Assembly: GCA_022511065.1 (NCBI GenBank)
Contig: JAFLSG010000011.1
Location: forward strand, 1 to 52,501
Length of the DNA stretch: 52,501 nucleotides
Direction: 5' to 3'
DNA from: Prevotella sp.
GTDB taxonomy: Bacteria > Bacteroidota > Bacteroidia > Bacteroidales > Bacteroidaceae
The position numbers and the translations under genes are program-made. The notes beneath the pieces are model-generated. The model made no database searches. It saw only the letters and a list, made by a program, of their open reading frames with translations, and had not been told where the DNA came from. Numbering within the stretch: the stretch's first letter is position 1; each line of letters opens with the position of its first letter. Of the stretch, positions 17,896-27,420 are shown in pieces.

Positions 17896-18795
17896 ATGAA
17901 GAAAATCAGAGCAGCCGTCGTAGGTTACGGCAACATCGGAAAGTATTCACTCCAGGCTTTGGAGGCTGCCCCCGACTTTGAAGTGGCAGGCATCGTGCGC
18001 CGCAACGGTGCGGAAAACAAGCCCGCAGAGCTTGCCCAGTATGAAGTGGTAAAGGATATCCGCGAACTGAAGGATGTGGATGTGGCCATTCTCGCTACGC
18101 CTACCCGCTCATGTGAGGAATATGCCAACCAGATTCTGCCGCTCGGCATCAACACGGTCGATTCGTTTGACATTCACACGCAGATTCGCGGCTACCGCGA
18201 GCGTTTGATGAAGCTCAACAAAGAGACGAACACCGTCAGCGTCATCGCCGCAGGATGGGATCCGGGTTCAGACTCCATCGTCCGCACCCTCATGCAGAGC
18301 CTCGCCCCAAAGGGCCTCAGCTACACCAACTTCGGTCCCGGTATGTCTATGGGTCACAGCGTCTGCGTGCGCTCAAAGGCTGGCGTAAAGAACGCCCTTT
18401 CCATGACGATTCCCCTCGGCGAGGGCATCCATCGTCGCATGGTGTATGTGGAGTTGGAAGAGGGTGCAAGCTTGGAACAGGTGACGAAAGACATCAAGGC
18501 CGACCCGTATTTCGCAAGTGACGAGACGCATGTATTCCAAGTAGAGAGCGTGGATGACGTGCGCGATATGGGACACGGCGTGAATCTCGTGCGTAAGGGT
18601 GTCAGCGGACAGAGCCAGAACCAGCGCATGGAGTTCAACATGAGCATCAATAACCCCGCACTCACGGGTCAGGTACTCGTCAATGTGGCACGCGCTTCAG
18701 TACGCCTGCAGCCCGGTTGCTACACGATGATTGAGATTCCCGTCATCGATATGCTCCCCGGCGACCGCGCCGATCTGATTGAACACTTGGTGTAA
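17896..18795 (+). CDS. ddh: meso-Diaminopimelate D-dehydrogenase
   Basis: NADPH-dependent enzyme that aminates L-2-amino-6-oxopimelate (tetrahydrodipicolinate) directly to meso-diaminopimelate. It gives a one-step branch of lysine and peptidoglycan precursor synthesis. The 299-residue protein has the dinucleotide-binding VVGYGNIGKYSLQAL (about 8-22), an ATPTRSCEE segment, AGWDPGSDSIVRTLMQ (about 120-135) and the FGPGMSMGHS loop of the substrate domain, all family hallmarks. The length matches known enzymes. It stands alone with its own promoter and converges on the DUF4831 gene with only 4 nt between stops and no visible terminator. Confidence 0.95.
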   Translation: MKKIRAAVVGYGNIGKYSLQALEAAPDFEVAGIVRRNGAENKPAELAQYEVVKDIRELKDVDVAILATPTRSCEEYANQILPLGINTVDSFDIHTQIRGYRERLMKLNKETNTVSVIAAGWDPGSDSIVRTLMQSLAPKGLSYTNFGPGMSMGHSVCVRSKAGVKNALSMTIPLGEGIHRRMVYVELEEGASLEQVTKDIKADPYFASDETHVFQVESVDDVRDMGHGVNLVRKGVSGQSQNQRMEFNMSINNPALTGQVLVNVARASVRLQPGCYTMIEIPVIDMLPGDRADLIEHLV

Positions 18796-18799
18796 TCAC

Positions 18800-19879
18800 T
18801 TATTTCGGTTGTTCCGCCTCTAATCGCTCCACGGCTCCCGAAAGGGGATGAAGCCAGAGATGCGTGGTATAACGCTTGTTGAAGAGTGCAGCACTGAGCA
18901 GTTCCACATTACCGAACTGACCCGCAGGGAACTCGGAAGCGACAAGCGTCTGCGCAGCGGTGGAAACGACAGACTTCAGCCTGCCAGGTATATTGACATA
19001 GATGCCAGATACCTGACGGGCTTTCTTTTTGGCATCAACTTCCGGCTGCGGGATGGCACGCAGGTTTTCCACCGTAATATAATAAGGTGTACCTCCCAAG
19101 TCATCAGCATCCACGATACCTAACTTCTGAGAGAAACGGAAAAGCACATCGCGCTTGATTTCCCCATTGGGAACGATGGTAAATACCTTTTCCACGGTGT
19201 CGCGGACGGTAACGCCCGTGAAAAGACTGCTCAATGCACGGTCTTGCTCGTCAAGCTGACTGAGCATCAGCTTTAGTTGCGCGCCGTCTTTCGGCATGTT
19301 GTCAGCCTGCCCACGCACGAGCAGGTTACGGCTTTCCCTGATTTCATAAATATCCAACGCCGTCAGTTCCGCCATCTTTGCGGTGCTGCCGGCAGCAAGT
19401 ATCTCCTCACTCATATACTGCCGGGGATTGGGCAGCAACCGTTCGGAGGAGGCAAAGCGTGAGGCTGGGTCACTCGGTGCAGCCTGCTTTTGGGGAGCGG
19501 CGTTGATGGAAAGCAGCACGCCGTCATCCGAAAGTGCCACGTTTGCCGCGCACGTCTTACTGTCAAACTTCACCGCATAGCACTTGGAAGTGTCCGCCAC
19601 GGCAACCGCCTCTTGTTGCAGCGAGACGATGCGATAGCTTACGGAAGGCTCTGAAGGTACATCCTTGATGCGGAGGAACCGCTCGGAATACCGGCAGAAG
19701 TCGCCGGGGGTGTAGGTGGTCTTCTCTACCTGCACGACCACGCGGATGGCGGTCTTGGGCAGAAAATAGACAGCTCCCTCCGCCGTAACACCGGGCTGAT
19801 AGGCGCTGAGCGCAGTCTGGGCGAAGGCGGTGAGCAATGAGCAGCACGAGGCAAGCAGTACAGATGATATGCGTTTCAT
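18800..19879 (-). CDS. DUF4831 family exported protein
   Basis: Exported protein of 359 residues with a signal peptide (about 1-20, ending TAFAQ). The body resembles the DUF4831 family of Bacteroidetes: an early YFLPKTAIRVVVQVEKTTYTPGDFC block, then repeated beta-rich segments with YRIVSLQQEAVAV, and a final GNVELLSAALFNKRYTTHLWLHP motif near the C-terminus. The function is unknown. The start MKRISSVLL was chosen for the clean signal peptide; upstream in-frame residues overlap the neighbouring gene end. It follows the NAD(P)HX repair gene by 47 nt and is probably in the same transcript. Confidence 0.75.
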   Translation of the reverse strand: MKRISSVLLASCCSLLTAFAQTALSAYQPGVTAEGAVYFLPKTAIRVVVQVEKTTYTPGDFCRYSERFLRIKDVPSEPSVSYRIVSLQQEAVAVADTSKCYAVKFDSKTCAANVALSDDGVLLSINAAPQKQAAPSDPASRFASSERLLPNPRQYMSEEILAAGSTAKMAELTALDIYEIRESRNLLVRGQADNMPKDGAQLKLMLSQLDEQDRALSSLFTGVTVRDTVEKVFTIVPNGEIKRDVLFRFSQKLGIVDADDLGGTPYYITVENLRAIPQPEVDAKKKARQVSGIYVNIPGRLKSVVSTAAQTLVASEFPAGQFGNVELLSAALFNKRYTTHLWLHPLSGAVERLEAEQPK

Positions 19880-19926
19880 AATCGTTTCTATGTGATGTGT
19901 TCTTGTTATTGATTCATAAATAGAGT

Positions 19927-21438
19927 TCAGTCGGCCAATCGCCGGAATGCCTGCGGGAGGCAACGGATGATATCACCCGCGACAAGGCTCTCTTCTCCGA
20001 CCTCACGGGCAGCAATATCCCCCGCAAGTCCGTGCAGGTACATGCCCACAATGCAGGCATCCGCCCGCTTATAGCCGCGGGCAAGCAGCCCAGTGATGAT
20101 GCCCGTCAGCACGTCACCGCTGCCGGCAGTCGCCATGCCCGCATTGCCCGTCGAGTTGAATACGACGTGCCCGTCGGGCAGACAGAGTGCGCTATGGTGT
20201 CCTTTCAGCAGCACATAGCCTTGGATACGCTCCGCAAGGGCACAGGCTTTCATCAGCCGCTCATAGCTGTCGGTGCTGTGTCCCTCTAAGCGGTCAAGCT
20301 CTTTCGGGTGGGGTGTCAGGATGATGCCGGGCGGCAACTGCTGCATCCATGCGCGGTGGGAGGCCAGGATGTTGAGGGCATCCGCGTCCGCAACGATGGG
20401 ACACGGCGTGCGCCGCAGTTGTGTGATAAGGGCAATGGCGGTCTGTTCGCTTGTCCCCAGACCGGGACCGATGCCCACAGCCTGGAAGTCCTCGGTATCA
20501 ACCGCCTCCGAGAAGACCGTTTCGTCGCGCCCCGAGCGCACGATAGCCTCCGGCACACTAATCTGAAGAATGATATTATTCTGTTTGGGCGTGCAGATTG
20601 TCGCCTTGCCGACACCCGCGCGTAGGCAGGCTTTGGTCGCAAGCACAGCGGCACCGCCCATGCCGTAGCTGCCGGCAATGAGGAGCGCATTGCCCATCTT
20701 ACCCTTATGGGCAAAGGGGTCGCGGGGCAGCAAGAGCCGCCGCACGTCGTTTTCTTCTAATAATGTGTATTGGGAGGGAATCTCCGCGATGCCTTCGGCA
20801 CTCAGGCGGATGTCGAGCACCTTCACCCTGCCGAGAAACTGCTGGCTCTCGGGGAAGAGAAAGGAGAGCTTGGGCAACTGGAGCGTAAGCGTCAAATCGG
20901 CGCGCATGATGTTCGCGCGCACGTTATAGGTATTGTCCTCCGTCATCAGTCCGGAGGGGACATCAATGCTGACCACCTGCGCAGGCGAGGCATTGACATA
21001 TTTCACCAATGAGGCGAAACCGCCCGCAAGGGGCTTGTTAAGGCCAGAACCGAAAAGTCCGTCCACCACGAGCATGCCCGCTTCAAGCTGCGGAGGCTCA
21101 AATTCCTGCGTCACTTCCACCAACGCCTTCGCCTTTTTGTCGAGCAATCGCCGCTTGTTCTCCGCACAATCTTCGGAGAGCCGCCCGGAAATGTTGAACA
21201 AATAGGCACGTACATCGTAGCCTTTGTCCAACAGCATCCGTGCCACCGCCAAGGCATCGCCCCCGTTGTTGCCCGGTCCCGCAAAGACAATCACGGGCGT
21301 TGCACTCCCCCACGCATCGGTGATGGCAAGCGTCAGCGCCCTCGCCGCACGCTCCATCAGGTCAATCGACTTGACAGGTTCGTGCTCGATGGTATAGTTG
21401 TCCAACTCGTGAATCTGCGCACTCGTGAATATCTTCAT
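19927..21438 (-). CDS. nnr: Bifunctional NAD(P)HX epimerase / ADP-dependent dehydratase
   Basis: Metabolite-repair enzyme that restores hydrated NADH and NADPH. The N-terminal YjeF_N domain (about 1-215) epimerises the R and S forms. The C-terminal ribokinase-like domain (about 225-500) dehydrates S-NAD(P)HX with ADP. Visible motifs are AGPGNNGGD (53-61) in the epimerase, KGKMGNALLIAGSYGMGGA at the start of the second domain, and AGSGDVLTGIITGLLA near 440 with the catalytic Asp. The 503 residues match the fused form. The -7 box lies 5 nt before the ATG, so the message may be leaderless. Confidence 0.94.
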   Translation of the reverse strand: MKIFTSAQIHELDNYTIEHEPVKSIDLMERAARALTLAITDAWGSATPVIVFAGPGNNGGDALAVARMLLDKGYDVRAYLFNISGRLSEDCAENKRRLLDKKAKALVEVTQEFEPPQLEAGMLVVDGLFGSGLNKPLAGGFASLVKYVNASPAQVVSIDVPSGLMTEDNTYNVRANIMRADLTLTLQLPKLSFLFPESQQFLGRVKVLDIRLSAEGIAEIPSQYTLLEENDVRRLLLPRDPFAHKGKMGNALLIAGSYGMGGAAVLATKACLRAGVGKATICTPKQNNIILQISVPEAIVRSGRDETVFSEAVDTEDFQAVGIGPGLGTSEQTAIALITQLRRTPCPIVADADALNILASHRAWMQQLPPGIILTPHPKELDRLEGHSTDSYERLMKACALAERIQGYVLLKGHHSALCLPDGHVVFNSTGNAGMATAGSGDVLTGIITGLLARGYKRADACIVGMYLHGLAGDIAAREVGEESLVAGDIIRCLPQAFRRLAD

Positions 21439-21443
21439 TGGTG

Positions 21444-21451
21444 CAAATATA
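21444..21451 (-). promoter_or_regulatory. -7 box for nnr, very close to the start codon
   Basis: TATATTTG on the minus strand with only 5 nt before the ATG at 21438. At the usual distance the transcript would start at or next to the start codon. Confidence 0.55.
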
Positions 21452-21494
21452 CGAAAATTGTGCCGACAAATGGCAGAGTTTGCAGGATTATTTG

Positions 21495-21502
21495 TAATTT
21501 TG
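21495..21502 (+). promoter_or_regulatory. -7 box for hpt-adk-obgE
   Basis: TAATTTTG matches TAnnTTTG and lies 24 nt before the hpt ATG. It is divergent from the nnr promoter. Confidence 0.65.
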
Positions 21503-21526
21503 CAGAAAATTTAATCAATTCAAGCA

Positions 21527-22066
21527 ATGGGTATCGTTAAAATCAAGGACAAGACCTTCCAGACTTCCATCCCCGAGACCGAGATCAAGAGCCGCGTAAA
21601 GGCCGTTGCCGAGCAGATCAGCAAGGACATGGCAGGCAAGAACCCGCTGTTCCTCGCAGTCCTCAACGGGTCGTTCATCTTCGCCGCCGACCTGATGCGC
21701 GAGATGACCATCCCCTGCGAGATATCCTTCGTGAAGCTCGCCTCCTACCAGGGCACCACCTCGACTGGCAAGATCAAGGAGGTAATCGGCATCAACGAGA
21801 ATCTCAGCGGGCGCACCGTCATCATCGTGGAGGATATCGTGGAGAGCGGGCTGACCATGAAGCGCATGATTGAGACGCTCGGAACGAGAAACCCGGAGTC
21901 GGTACACATCTGCACGCTGCTCTTCAAGCCCGAGAAGCTGCAGACGGAACTGAAGCTTGACTACGTGGCGTTCACCATCCCCAACGACTTCATCGTGGGC
22001 TATGGTCTCGACTATGACCAGCAGGGACGCACGCTGAAAGACATCTACACACTCGTGGAAGAATAG
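21527..22066 (+). CDS. hpt: Hypoxanthine phosphoribosyltransferase
   Basis: Purine salvage enzyme that joins hypoxanthine (and often guanine) to PRPP to give IMP or GMP. The 179-residue protein has the phosphoribosyltransferase loop VIIVEDIVESGLTMK (about 100-114), the early FLAVLNGSFIFAADLMRE segment, and the late VAFTIPNDFIVGYGLDYD base-binding stretch of this family. It heads the operon with adk and obgE; the adk start is 28 nt downstream. The grouping places nucleotide salvage and energy-charge enzymes with a GTPase of ribosome assembly. Confidence 0.95.
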   Translation: MGIVKIKDKTFQTSIPETEIKSRVKAVAEQISKDMAGKNPLFLAVLNGSFIFAADLMREMTIPCEISFVKLASYQGTTSTGKIKEVIGINENLSGRTVIIVEDIVESGLTMKRMIETLGTRNPESVHICTLLFKPEKLQTELKLDYVAFTIPNDFIVGYGLDYDQQGRTLKDIYTLVEE

Positions 22067-22094
22067 ACTCACACGACACAAACTAACATAAAGG

Positions 22095-22667
22095 ATGAAG
22101 AATATCGTAATTTTCGGTGCTCCAGGCTCCGGCAAGGGCACCCAGAGCGACAAGCTCATTGAGAAGTATGGTCTCAATCATATCTCCACCGGCGATGTGC
22201 TGCGCGCGGAGATTAAGAACGGCACGGAACTGGGAAAGACCGCCCGGCAGTATATTGACAACGGACAACTGATACCCGACGAGCTGATGATTAGCATTCT
22301 CGCCGCAGCCTACGATGCTTTCGGCAAGGATCATGCAGGTGTCATCTTCGACGGATTCCCCCGCACCATCCCCCAGGCCGAGGCGCTGAAGCGGATGCTC
22401 GACGAGCGCGGGCACAAGGTGTCTGCCATGATTGAACTTGATGTGCCGGAGGATGAACTGATGAAACGGCTGCTGCTGCGCGGACAGCAGAGCGGTCGCG
22501 CCGACGACAACGAGGAGACAATCAGAAAGCGCCTCGTAGTATATCACGACCAGACGCAGCCGCTGATTGAGTGGTACAAGGGCGAGAACCTGCACTATCA
22601 CATTGACGGACTGGGCGAGCTGGAGCGCATCCTCGGTGACATCAGCAAGGTGATTGACAATATTTAA
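22095..22667 (+). CDS. adk: Adenylate kinase
   Basis: Interconverts ATP + AMP and 2 ADP and so sets the cellular energy charge. The 190-residue protein is the short form without a zinc-type lid. The P-loop GAPGSGKGT is at 8-16. AMP-binding STGDVLRAEI (about 31-40) and DGFPRTIPQAEAL (about 85-97) are intact. The RADDNEETIRKRL segment carries the catalytic arginines. It lies 28 nt after hpt and 19 nt before obgE in one operon. Confidence 0.97.
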   Translation: MKNIVIFGAPGSGKGTQSDKLIEKYGLNHISTGDVLRAEIKNGTELGKTARQYIDNGQLIPDELMISILAAAYDAFGKDHAGVIFDGFPRTIPQAEALKRMLDERGHKVSAMIELDVPEDELMKRLLLRGQQSGRADDNEETIRKRLVVYHDQTQPLIEWYKGENLHYHIDGLGELERILGDISKVIDNI

Positions 22668-22686
22668 TCAGGCGTAAGGCAGCTAT

Positions 22687-23844
22687 ATGGAATCGAATTT
22701 CGTTGATTATGTGAAGATTTACTGTCGCTCGGGCAAGGGCGGCAAGGGTTCCATGCACCTGCGCCACGTGAAATACAACCCCAACGGCGGGCCCGACGGC
22801 GGTGACGGCGGCAAGGGTGGAAGCGTCATCCTGCGGGGAAACCACAACTACTGGACGCTGCTGCACCTGAAATACGAGCGCCACATCTTTGCTGAGCACG
22901 GCGGAAACGGCGGGCGCGACAAGTGTCACGGCACGGATGGCAAGGATGTATATATCGACGTGCCCTGCGGAACGGTGGTCTATAACGCCGAGACGGGCAA
23001 GTATGTCTGCGATGTCACTCACGACGGACAGGAGATTGTGCTGCTGAAAGGCGGTCGCGGCGGATTGGGCAACTTCCAGTTCCGCTCACCTACCAACCAA
23101 GCGCCCCGCTACGCACAGCCAGGAGAGCCGATGCAGGAGATGACCGTCATCCTTGAACTGAAACTGCTTGCCGATGTCGGATTGGTGGGATTCCCCAATG
23201 CAGGCAAATCCACGCTCGTCTCGTCCGTATCGAATGCACGGCCCAAGATTGCCAATTACCCCTTCACCACGATGGAGCCATCACTCGGCATCGTGGGCTA
23301 CCGCGACAACAAGTCGTTTGTCATGGCAGACATTCCGGGCATCATCGAGGGTGCAAGCGAGGGCAAGGGGCTCGGTCTGCGGTTCTTGCGACATATCGAG
23401 CGCAACTCGCTGCTGCTCTTCATGGTGCCGGGCGACACCGACGATATCCGGCGGGAGTACGAGATCCTGCTGAACGAACTGCAGCGATTCAACCCCGAAC
23501 TGCTTGACAAGCACCGCGTATTGGCGGTGACAAAGTGCGACCTGCTCGACGAGGAGCTGATGGATATGCTGCGCGAGACGCTGCCGCAAGACCTGCCCAC
23601 GGTGTTCATATCCGCCGTGACGGGCTTCGGATTGGAAGAACTGAAGGATGTTCTCTGGCGCGAACTGAACACGGAGAGCAACAAACTCTCGATGGTGATG
23701 GCTGAGGACAGCCTCGTCCACCGCGACAAGGACATCACCACCTTCGCCGAGGAAATGGCATTTGAGGGCGAAGACGAAGACCTTTTCATTGACGATGAGG
23801 ACATCGAATACATCGAGGAAGATGACATTGAAGACATCTCTTGA
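22687..23844 (+). CDS. obgE: Obg family GTPase
   Basis: Essential GTPase that acts in 50S ribosome assembly and stress signalling. The N-terminal glycine-rich Obg fold (about 1-158) shows [20 protein letters not shown] and GGDGGKGG repeats. The G domain follows, with G1 GFPNAGKST (about 167-175), G3 DIPGIIEGA and G4 TKCD. The 385-residue protein ends in a strongly acidic tail (about 350-385), rich in Glu and Asp, as in several Bacteroidetes Obg proteins. It is the last gene of the operon; a strong hairpin built of 22-bp repeats lies 48 nt after the stop. Confidence 0.96.
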   Translation: MESNFVDYVKIYCRSGKGGKGSMHLRHVKYNPNGGPDGGDGGKGGSVILRGNHNYWTLLHLKYERHIFAEHGGNGGRDKCHGTDGKDVYIDVPCGTVVYNAETGKYVCDVTHDGQEIVLLKGGRGGLGNFQFRSPTNQAPRYAQPGEPMQEMTVILELKLLADVGLVGFPNAGKSTLVSSVSNARPKIANYPFTTMEPSLGIVGYRDNKSFVMADIPGIIEGASEGKGLGLRFLRHIERNSLLLFMVPGDTDDIRREYEILLNELQRFNPELLDKHRVLAVTKCDLLDEELMDMLRETLPQDLPTVFISAVTGFGLEELKDVLWRELNTESNKLSMVMAEDSLVHRDKDITTFAEEMAFEGEDEDLFIDDEDIEYIEEDDIEDIS

Positions 23845-23892
23845 ATGCCCCATAAATCCTATATAATATAATAAGGTGTAGGAAGGCGGGAG

Positions 23893-23931
23893 AAAGGAGG
23901 CTCCAAACGGATCGTTTGGAGCCTCCTTTCG
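23893..23931 (+). terminator. Strong hairpin after obgE
   Basis: GAAAGGAGGCTCCAAACG at 23893-23910 is perfectly inverted at 23914-23931 with a 3-nt loop. There is no immediate U run, so it may act as an mRNA end or stabiliser instead of a classic intrinsic terminator. Confidence 0.6.
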
Positions 23932-23980
23932 CATCGAATTCAGCCTCCAAACGACCCGAATTCAGCCCTCAACAAAAAAT
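23893..23980. repeat. 22-bp-periodic array A, four units
   Basis: Four contiguous 22-bp units start at 23893, 23915, 23937 and 23959. Units 3 and 4 both begin GAATTCAGCC. Units 1 and 2 form the perfect hairpin listed separately. The same unit family, again as four units in the same phase, recurs at 41724-41811. Confidence 0.8.
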
Positions 23981-24038
23981 TCACAAGTTCGTAACATATC
24001 TTTAATGCTTTTTTGCAATCTTTTTAATGTTTTTTTGC

Positions 24039-24046
24039 TAACTTTG
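24039..24046 (+). promoter_or_regulatory. -7 box for the TonB receptor operon
   Basis: TAACTTTG matches TAnnTTTG, with a TTTTG element upstream. The receptor ATG is 62 nt downstream. Confidence 0.65.
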
Positions 24047-24108
24047 CACCCGAAATATAAACTGTTGGCTTTTTCGAGCCATTTTAATTAATTAAACAAA
24101 TTCCATTT

Positions 24109-27100
24109 ATGCAGAAAAGATTGTTTTTTCTGGTGGCTACGCTGTTAATGCTTTCATTGACGGCCGTGGCACAGATTACCACGTCAAGTTTGGCGGGTAA
24201 GGTGACTCTTGACAACGAAAGTGGTGAAGAAGTCATCGGCGCAACCGTTGTGGCTGTTCACGAGCCTTCGGGCACGCGCTACTCAACAGTTACCAACACC
24301 TCCGGTCGCTTCACCATTCAGGGTATGCGTACTGGTGGCCCTTACGAGGTAACCATTTCCTACATCGGTTACCAGACGAAGGTGCTCAAGGGTATTGTTC
24401 TCCAGTTGGGTGAAACCTACAACCTCGCCACATGGATCTCTGAGGACGCCAACGAAATCGGCGAAATCATCGTAAGCGGTAAGGCTTCCAAGTTTGCTGC
24501 CGAGAAGACTGGTGCCTCCACCAACATCACGAGCTCGCAGATTACGAACCTGCCGACGGTCAGCCGCGCCATCACTGACGTGACCCGCCTTTCTCCTTAC
24601 GGCGGTAACGGCATGAGCTTCGCCGGTGCTGACGGCCGTACCGCAAACTTCACGGTGGATGGTGCAAACTTCAACAACAACTTCGGTCTGAGCGATGGCC
24701 TCCCCGGTGGTGGCAATCCTATCTCCATTGATGCCATCGAAGAGCTGCAGGTGGTGATTTCCCCGTATGATGTTCGTCAGACGAACTTCATCGGCGGTGG
24801 CGTGAACGCCATCACCAAGTCGGGTACGAACACCTTCAAGGGCAGCGCATACGTCTATCATAAGAACGAGAACCTGCGCGGTGACGCTATTGAGCGCGAG
24901 CAGATTTCCGGTGCCCGCGACAAAGACCAGCAGACAACTTACGGTCTTACGCTCGGTGGTCCGATTATTAAAGACAAGCTCTTCTTCTTCGTAAATGGTG
25001 AGATGATCAAGACTCCGACCATCGCAAACCGTTGGCAAGGTTCGGCAAATGGCGTTGCAGACCCCGACAACTACGTTTCCCGCACAAAGCTTTCTGACCT
25101 GCAGACCGTTTCTGATCACGTGCGCAACAAGTACGGTTACGATACCGGTTCATGGACAAACTTCCCCGCAGACGAGAGCAACTACAAGCTGCTCGCCCGC
25201 TTGGACTGGAACATCACGGATAAGCACCACTTGGCACTGCGCTACAATTACACGAAGAATATGCGTTGGAGCGCACCCAATGCTACCTCTATGGACGGTG
25301 GTACGCGTATGGCAGGCTCCCGTATGTCACAATACTCCATGTCGTTTGCAAACGCCATGTACTCTATGGACAACCTTGTTCACTCCCTCTCTTTGGACTT
25401 GAACAGCCGTCTGACAGAGAATCTTTCCAACCAGTTCCTCGCTACTTACTCTAAGCTTGACGATATCCGTGGTACGAACTCCTCCGAGTTCCCGTTCATT
25501 GATATCCTTGACGATGCCGGCGAGAACAACTACATGGCACTCGGTTATGAGTTGTTCACTTGGAACAATGCCGTACATAACACCATCTGGAACATCAAGG
25601 ACGATGTGACTTACTACATGGGTAAGCACAAGATTACTGCCGGATTGACCTTCGAGCATCAGATGGCAGACAACGCTTATATGCGTAATGGTACGGGTTA
25701 CTACCGCTACAAGAGCATGGCTGACTTCATCAATGGTGCTGCTCCTGAAATCGTCTGCCTGACTTATGGTTATGACGGTGAGACAAATCCTGCTGCCCGC
25801 GTGCAGTTCAACAAGGCCGGCTTCTATGCACAGGACGATTGGAACATCACGGATAAGCTGAAGCTGACCTATGGTGTGCGCTTCGATGGTCTGTTCTTCG
25901 ACAACGGCGACCTGATGACGAACAACGCCATTCTTGCACTTGACTACTATGACAATAACGGCGATGTACGCCACATCGATACTGGCAAATGGCCCGGCAA
26001 CAGCGTGACAATCTCTCCGCGTGTGGGCTTCACCTACGATGTATTCGGCGACAAGAGCCTGAAAGTACGCGGTGGTACGGGTCTTTTCTCTGGCCGTCTG
26101 CCTCTCGTGTTCTTCACCAACATGCCGACCAACGGCGGTTTGGTGCAGTATCAGGCACAAATCAACGCTTCTGAGGCAGCCAAGAAAGGCTTCTCGATGG
26201 ACGAGTTCAAGGGTGGTCTCGTTACCGACGGCAACGGTCATTACATCAATCCGTTGTTGGACAAGCTGAAGAGCTTGGGCTATCCGACCACGGTAACACC
26301 TGATGACGGTACCGTTCCTTCTGCCGTGAATGGTGTTGATTCCAACTTCAAGATGCCGCAGGTATGGAAAACTTCTTTGGCAGTGGATTACAACATCCCC
26401 GTTTCCTTCCCGTTGTCTGTAACGGTTGAGGGTATCTTCAACAAGACTATCAACGGCGTTTCCATCTCAGACTGGAGCATTCCTTCCGTTGGCGGCTTTG
26501 CACGCTTCAACGGTGTTGATAACCGCCCCATCTATCCTGCAGGCTATCGCGTAGGCACAAAGGCTTTCGTTCTGGAGAATACCAGCAGAGGTTACGGTTG
26601 GTCTGGCAACATCACCATCAATGCGCAGCCTACGGAGAACATCAGCCTGATGGCGGCTTACACGCATCTGGTATCGAAAGAGGTGACGGGTATGCCGGGT
26701 TCCGCAGCCGAGTCTGCATTCACCTACGTGCCCACCGTGGAAGGTCCGAATAACATCAAGCTGCACAACTCGCAGTATGTAACGCCTGACCGTATCGTGG
26801 CTTCCGCAACGATTCACGACAAGAGCGGCAACCATTATAGCTTCATCTATGAGACTTGGCGCGGCGGCTACAACTATTCCTATATGACGACCAACGACAT
26901 GAACGGCGACGGTTACGCATACGATGCACTTTACATCCCGACGGACAAGGAAGTATCAAGCAATCTGTTCCGCTTCGTATCTGAGGACGACAAGACCCGC
27001 TTCATGGACTATGTGCACAAGGACAGCTATCTGAAGAACCATCAGGGTGAGTATGCAGAGGCTTACAGCGTATATTCTCCGTGGGTACATCGCATCGACT

Positions 27101-27399
27101 TCAGCTACAAGCATGACTTCAAGCTGAACGTGGGCAAGACCAAGCACGCGCTGCAGCTCAGCATGGACGTGAAGAACCTGCTCAACCTGTTCAACTCTTC
27201 ATGGGGCGTGAGCAAGTATATGAACCCGGCTATCGGCTCAGAGGCTCGCATCCTCAAGTACGAAGGTGTTGATGCAGAAGGCTATGCCCTCTTCTCTACT
27301 CCTTCCGCAGTCAGCGGCAGCACCAAGACATGGGTTCCCAACCATGGTATCGGCCAGTGCTGGTATGCTTCTGTTGGTATCAAGTACATTTTCAACTAA
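24109..27399 (+). CDS. TonB-dependent receptor (Oar-like, carboxypeptidase-regulatory N-terminus)
   Basis: Outer-membrane transporter of 1096 residues. A signal peptide (about 1-22, ending AVAQ) precedes a carboxypeptidase-regulatory-like sandwich (about 25-110, ATVVAVHEPSGTRYSTVTNT). The plug domain covers about 130-240, with NLPTVSRAITDVTRLSPY and FTVDGANFNNNFG. A long 22-strand-type barrel ends in SVGIKYIFN. The layout matches Oar-like receptors more than SusC, since no SusC signature or SusD partner follows. A BACON/OB-fold lipoprotein gene follows by 21 nt and is the likely surface partner. The substrate is unknown. The codon use and strong leader suggest high expression. Confidence 0.9.
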   Translation: MQKRLFFLVATLLMLSLTAVAQITTSSLAGKVTLDNESGEEVIGATVVAVHEPSGTRYSTVTNTSGRFTIQGMRTGGPYEVTISYIGYQTKVLKGIVLQLGETYNLATWISEDANEIGEIIVSGKASKFAAEKTGASTNITSSQITNLPTVSRAITDVTRLSPYGGNGMSFAGADGRTANFTVDGANFNNNFGLSDGLPGGGNPISIDAIEELQVVISPYDVRQTNFIGGGVNAITKSGTNTFKGSAYVYHKNENLRGDAIEREQISGARDKDQQTTYGLTLGGPIIKDKLFFFVNGEMIKTPTIANRWQGSANGVADPDNYVSRTKLSDLQTVSDHVRNKYGYDTGSWTNFPADESNYKLLARLDWNITDKHHLALRYNYTKNMRWSAPNATSMDGGTRMAGSRMSQYSMSFANAMYSMDNLVHSLSLDLNSRLTENLSNQFLATYSKLDDIRGTNSSEFPFIDILDDAGENNYMALGYELFTWNNAVHNTIWNIKDDVTYYMGKHKITAGLTFEHQMADNAYMRNGTGYYRYKSMADFINGAAPEIVCLTYGYDGETNPAARVQFNKAGFYAQDDWNITDKLKLTYGVRFDGLFFDNGDLMTNNAILALDYYDNNGDVRHIDTGKWPGNSVTISPRVGFTYDVFGDKSLKVRGGTGLFSGRLPLVFFTNMPTNGGLVQYQAQINASEAAKKGFSMDEFKGGLVTDGNGHYINPLLDKLKSLGYPTTVTPDDGTVPSAVNGVDSNFKMPQVWKTSLAVDYNIPVSFPLSVTVEGIFNKTINGVSISDWSIPSVGGFARFNGVDNRPIYPAGYRVGTKAFVLENTSRGYGWSGNITINAQPTENISLMAAYTHLVSKEVTGMPGSAAESAFTYVPTVEGPNNIKLHNSQYVTPDRIVASATIHDKSGNHYSFIYETWRGGYNYSYMTTNDMNGDGYAYDALYIPTDKEVSSNLFRFVSEDDKTRFMDYVHKDSYLKNHQGEYAEAYSVYSPWVHRIDFSYKHDFKLNVGKTKHALQLSMDVKNLLNLFNSSWGVSKYMNPAIGSEARILKYEGVDAEGYALFSTPSAVSGSTKTWVPNHGIGQCWYASVGIKYIFN

Positions 27400-27420
27400 T
27401 TCAAATAAAGTCAAGACAAT

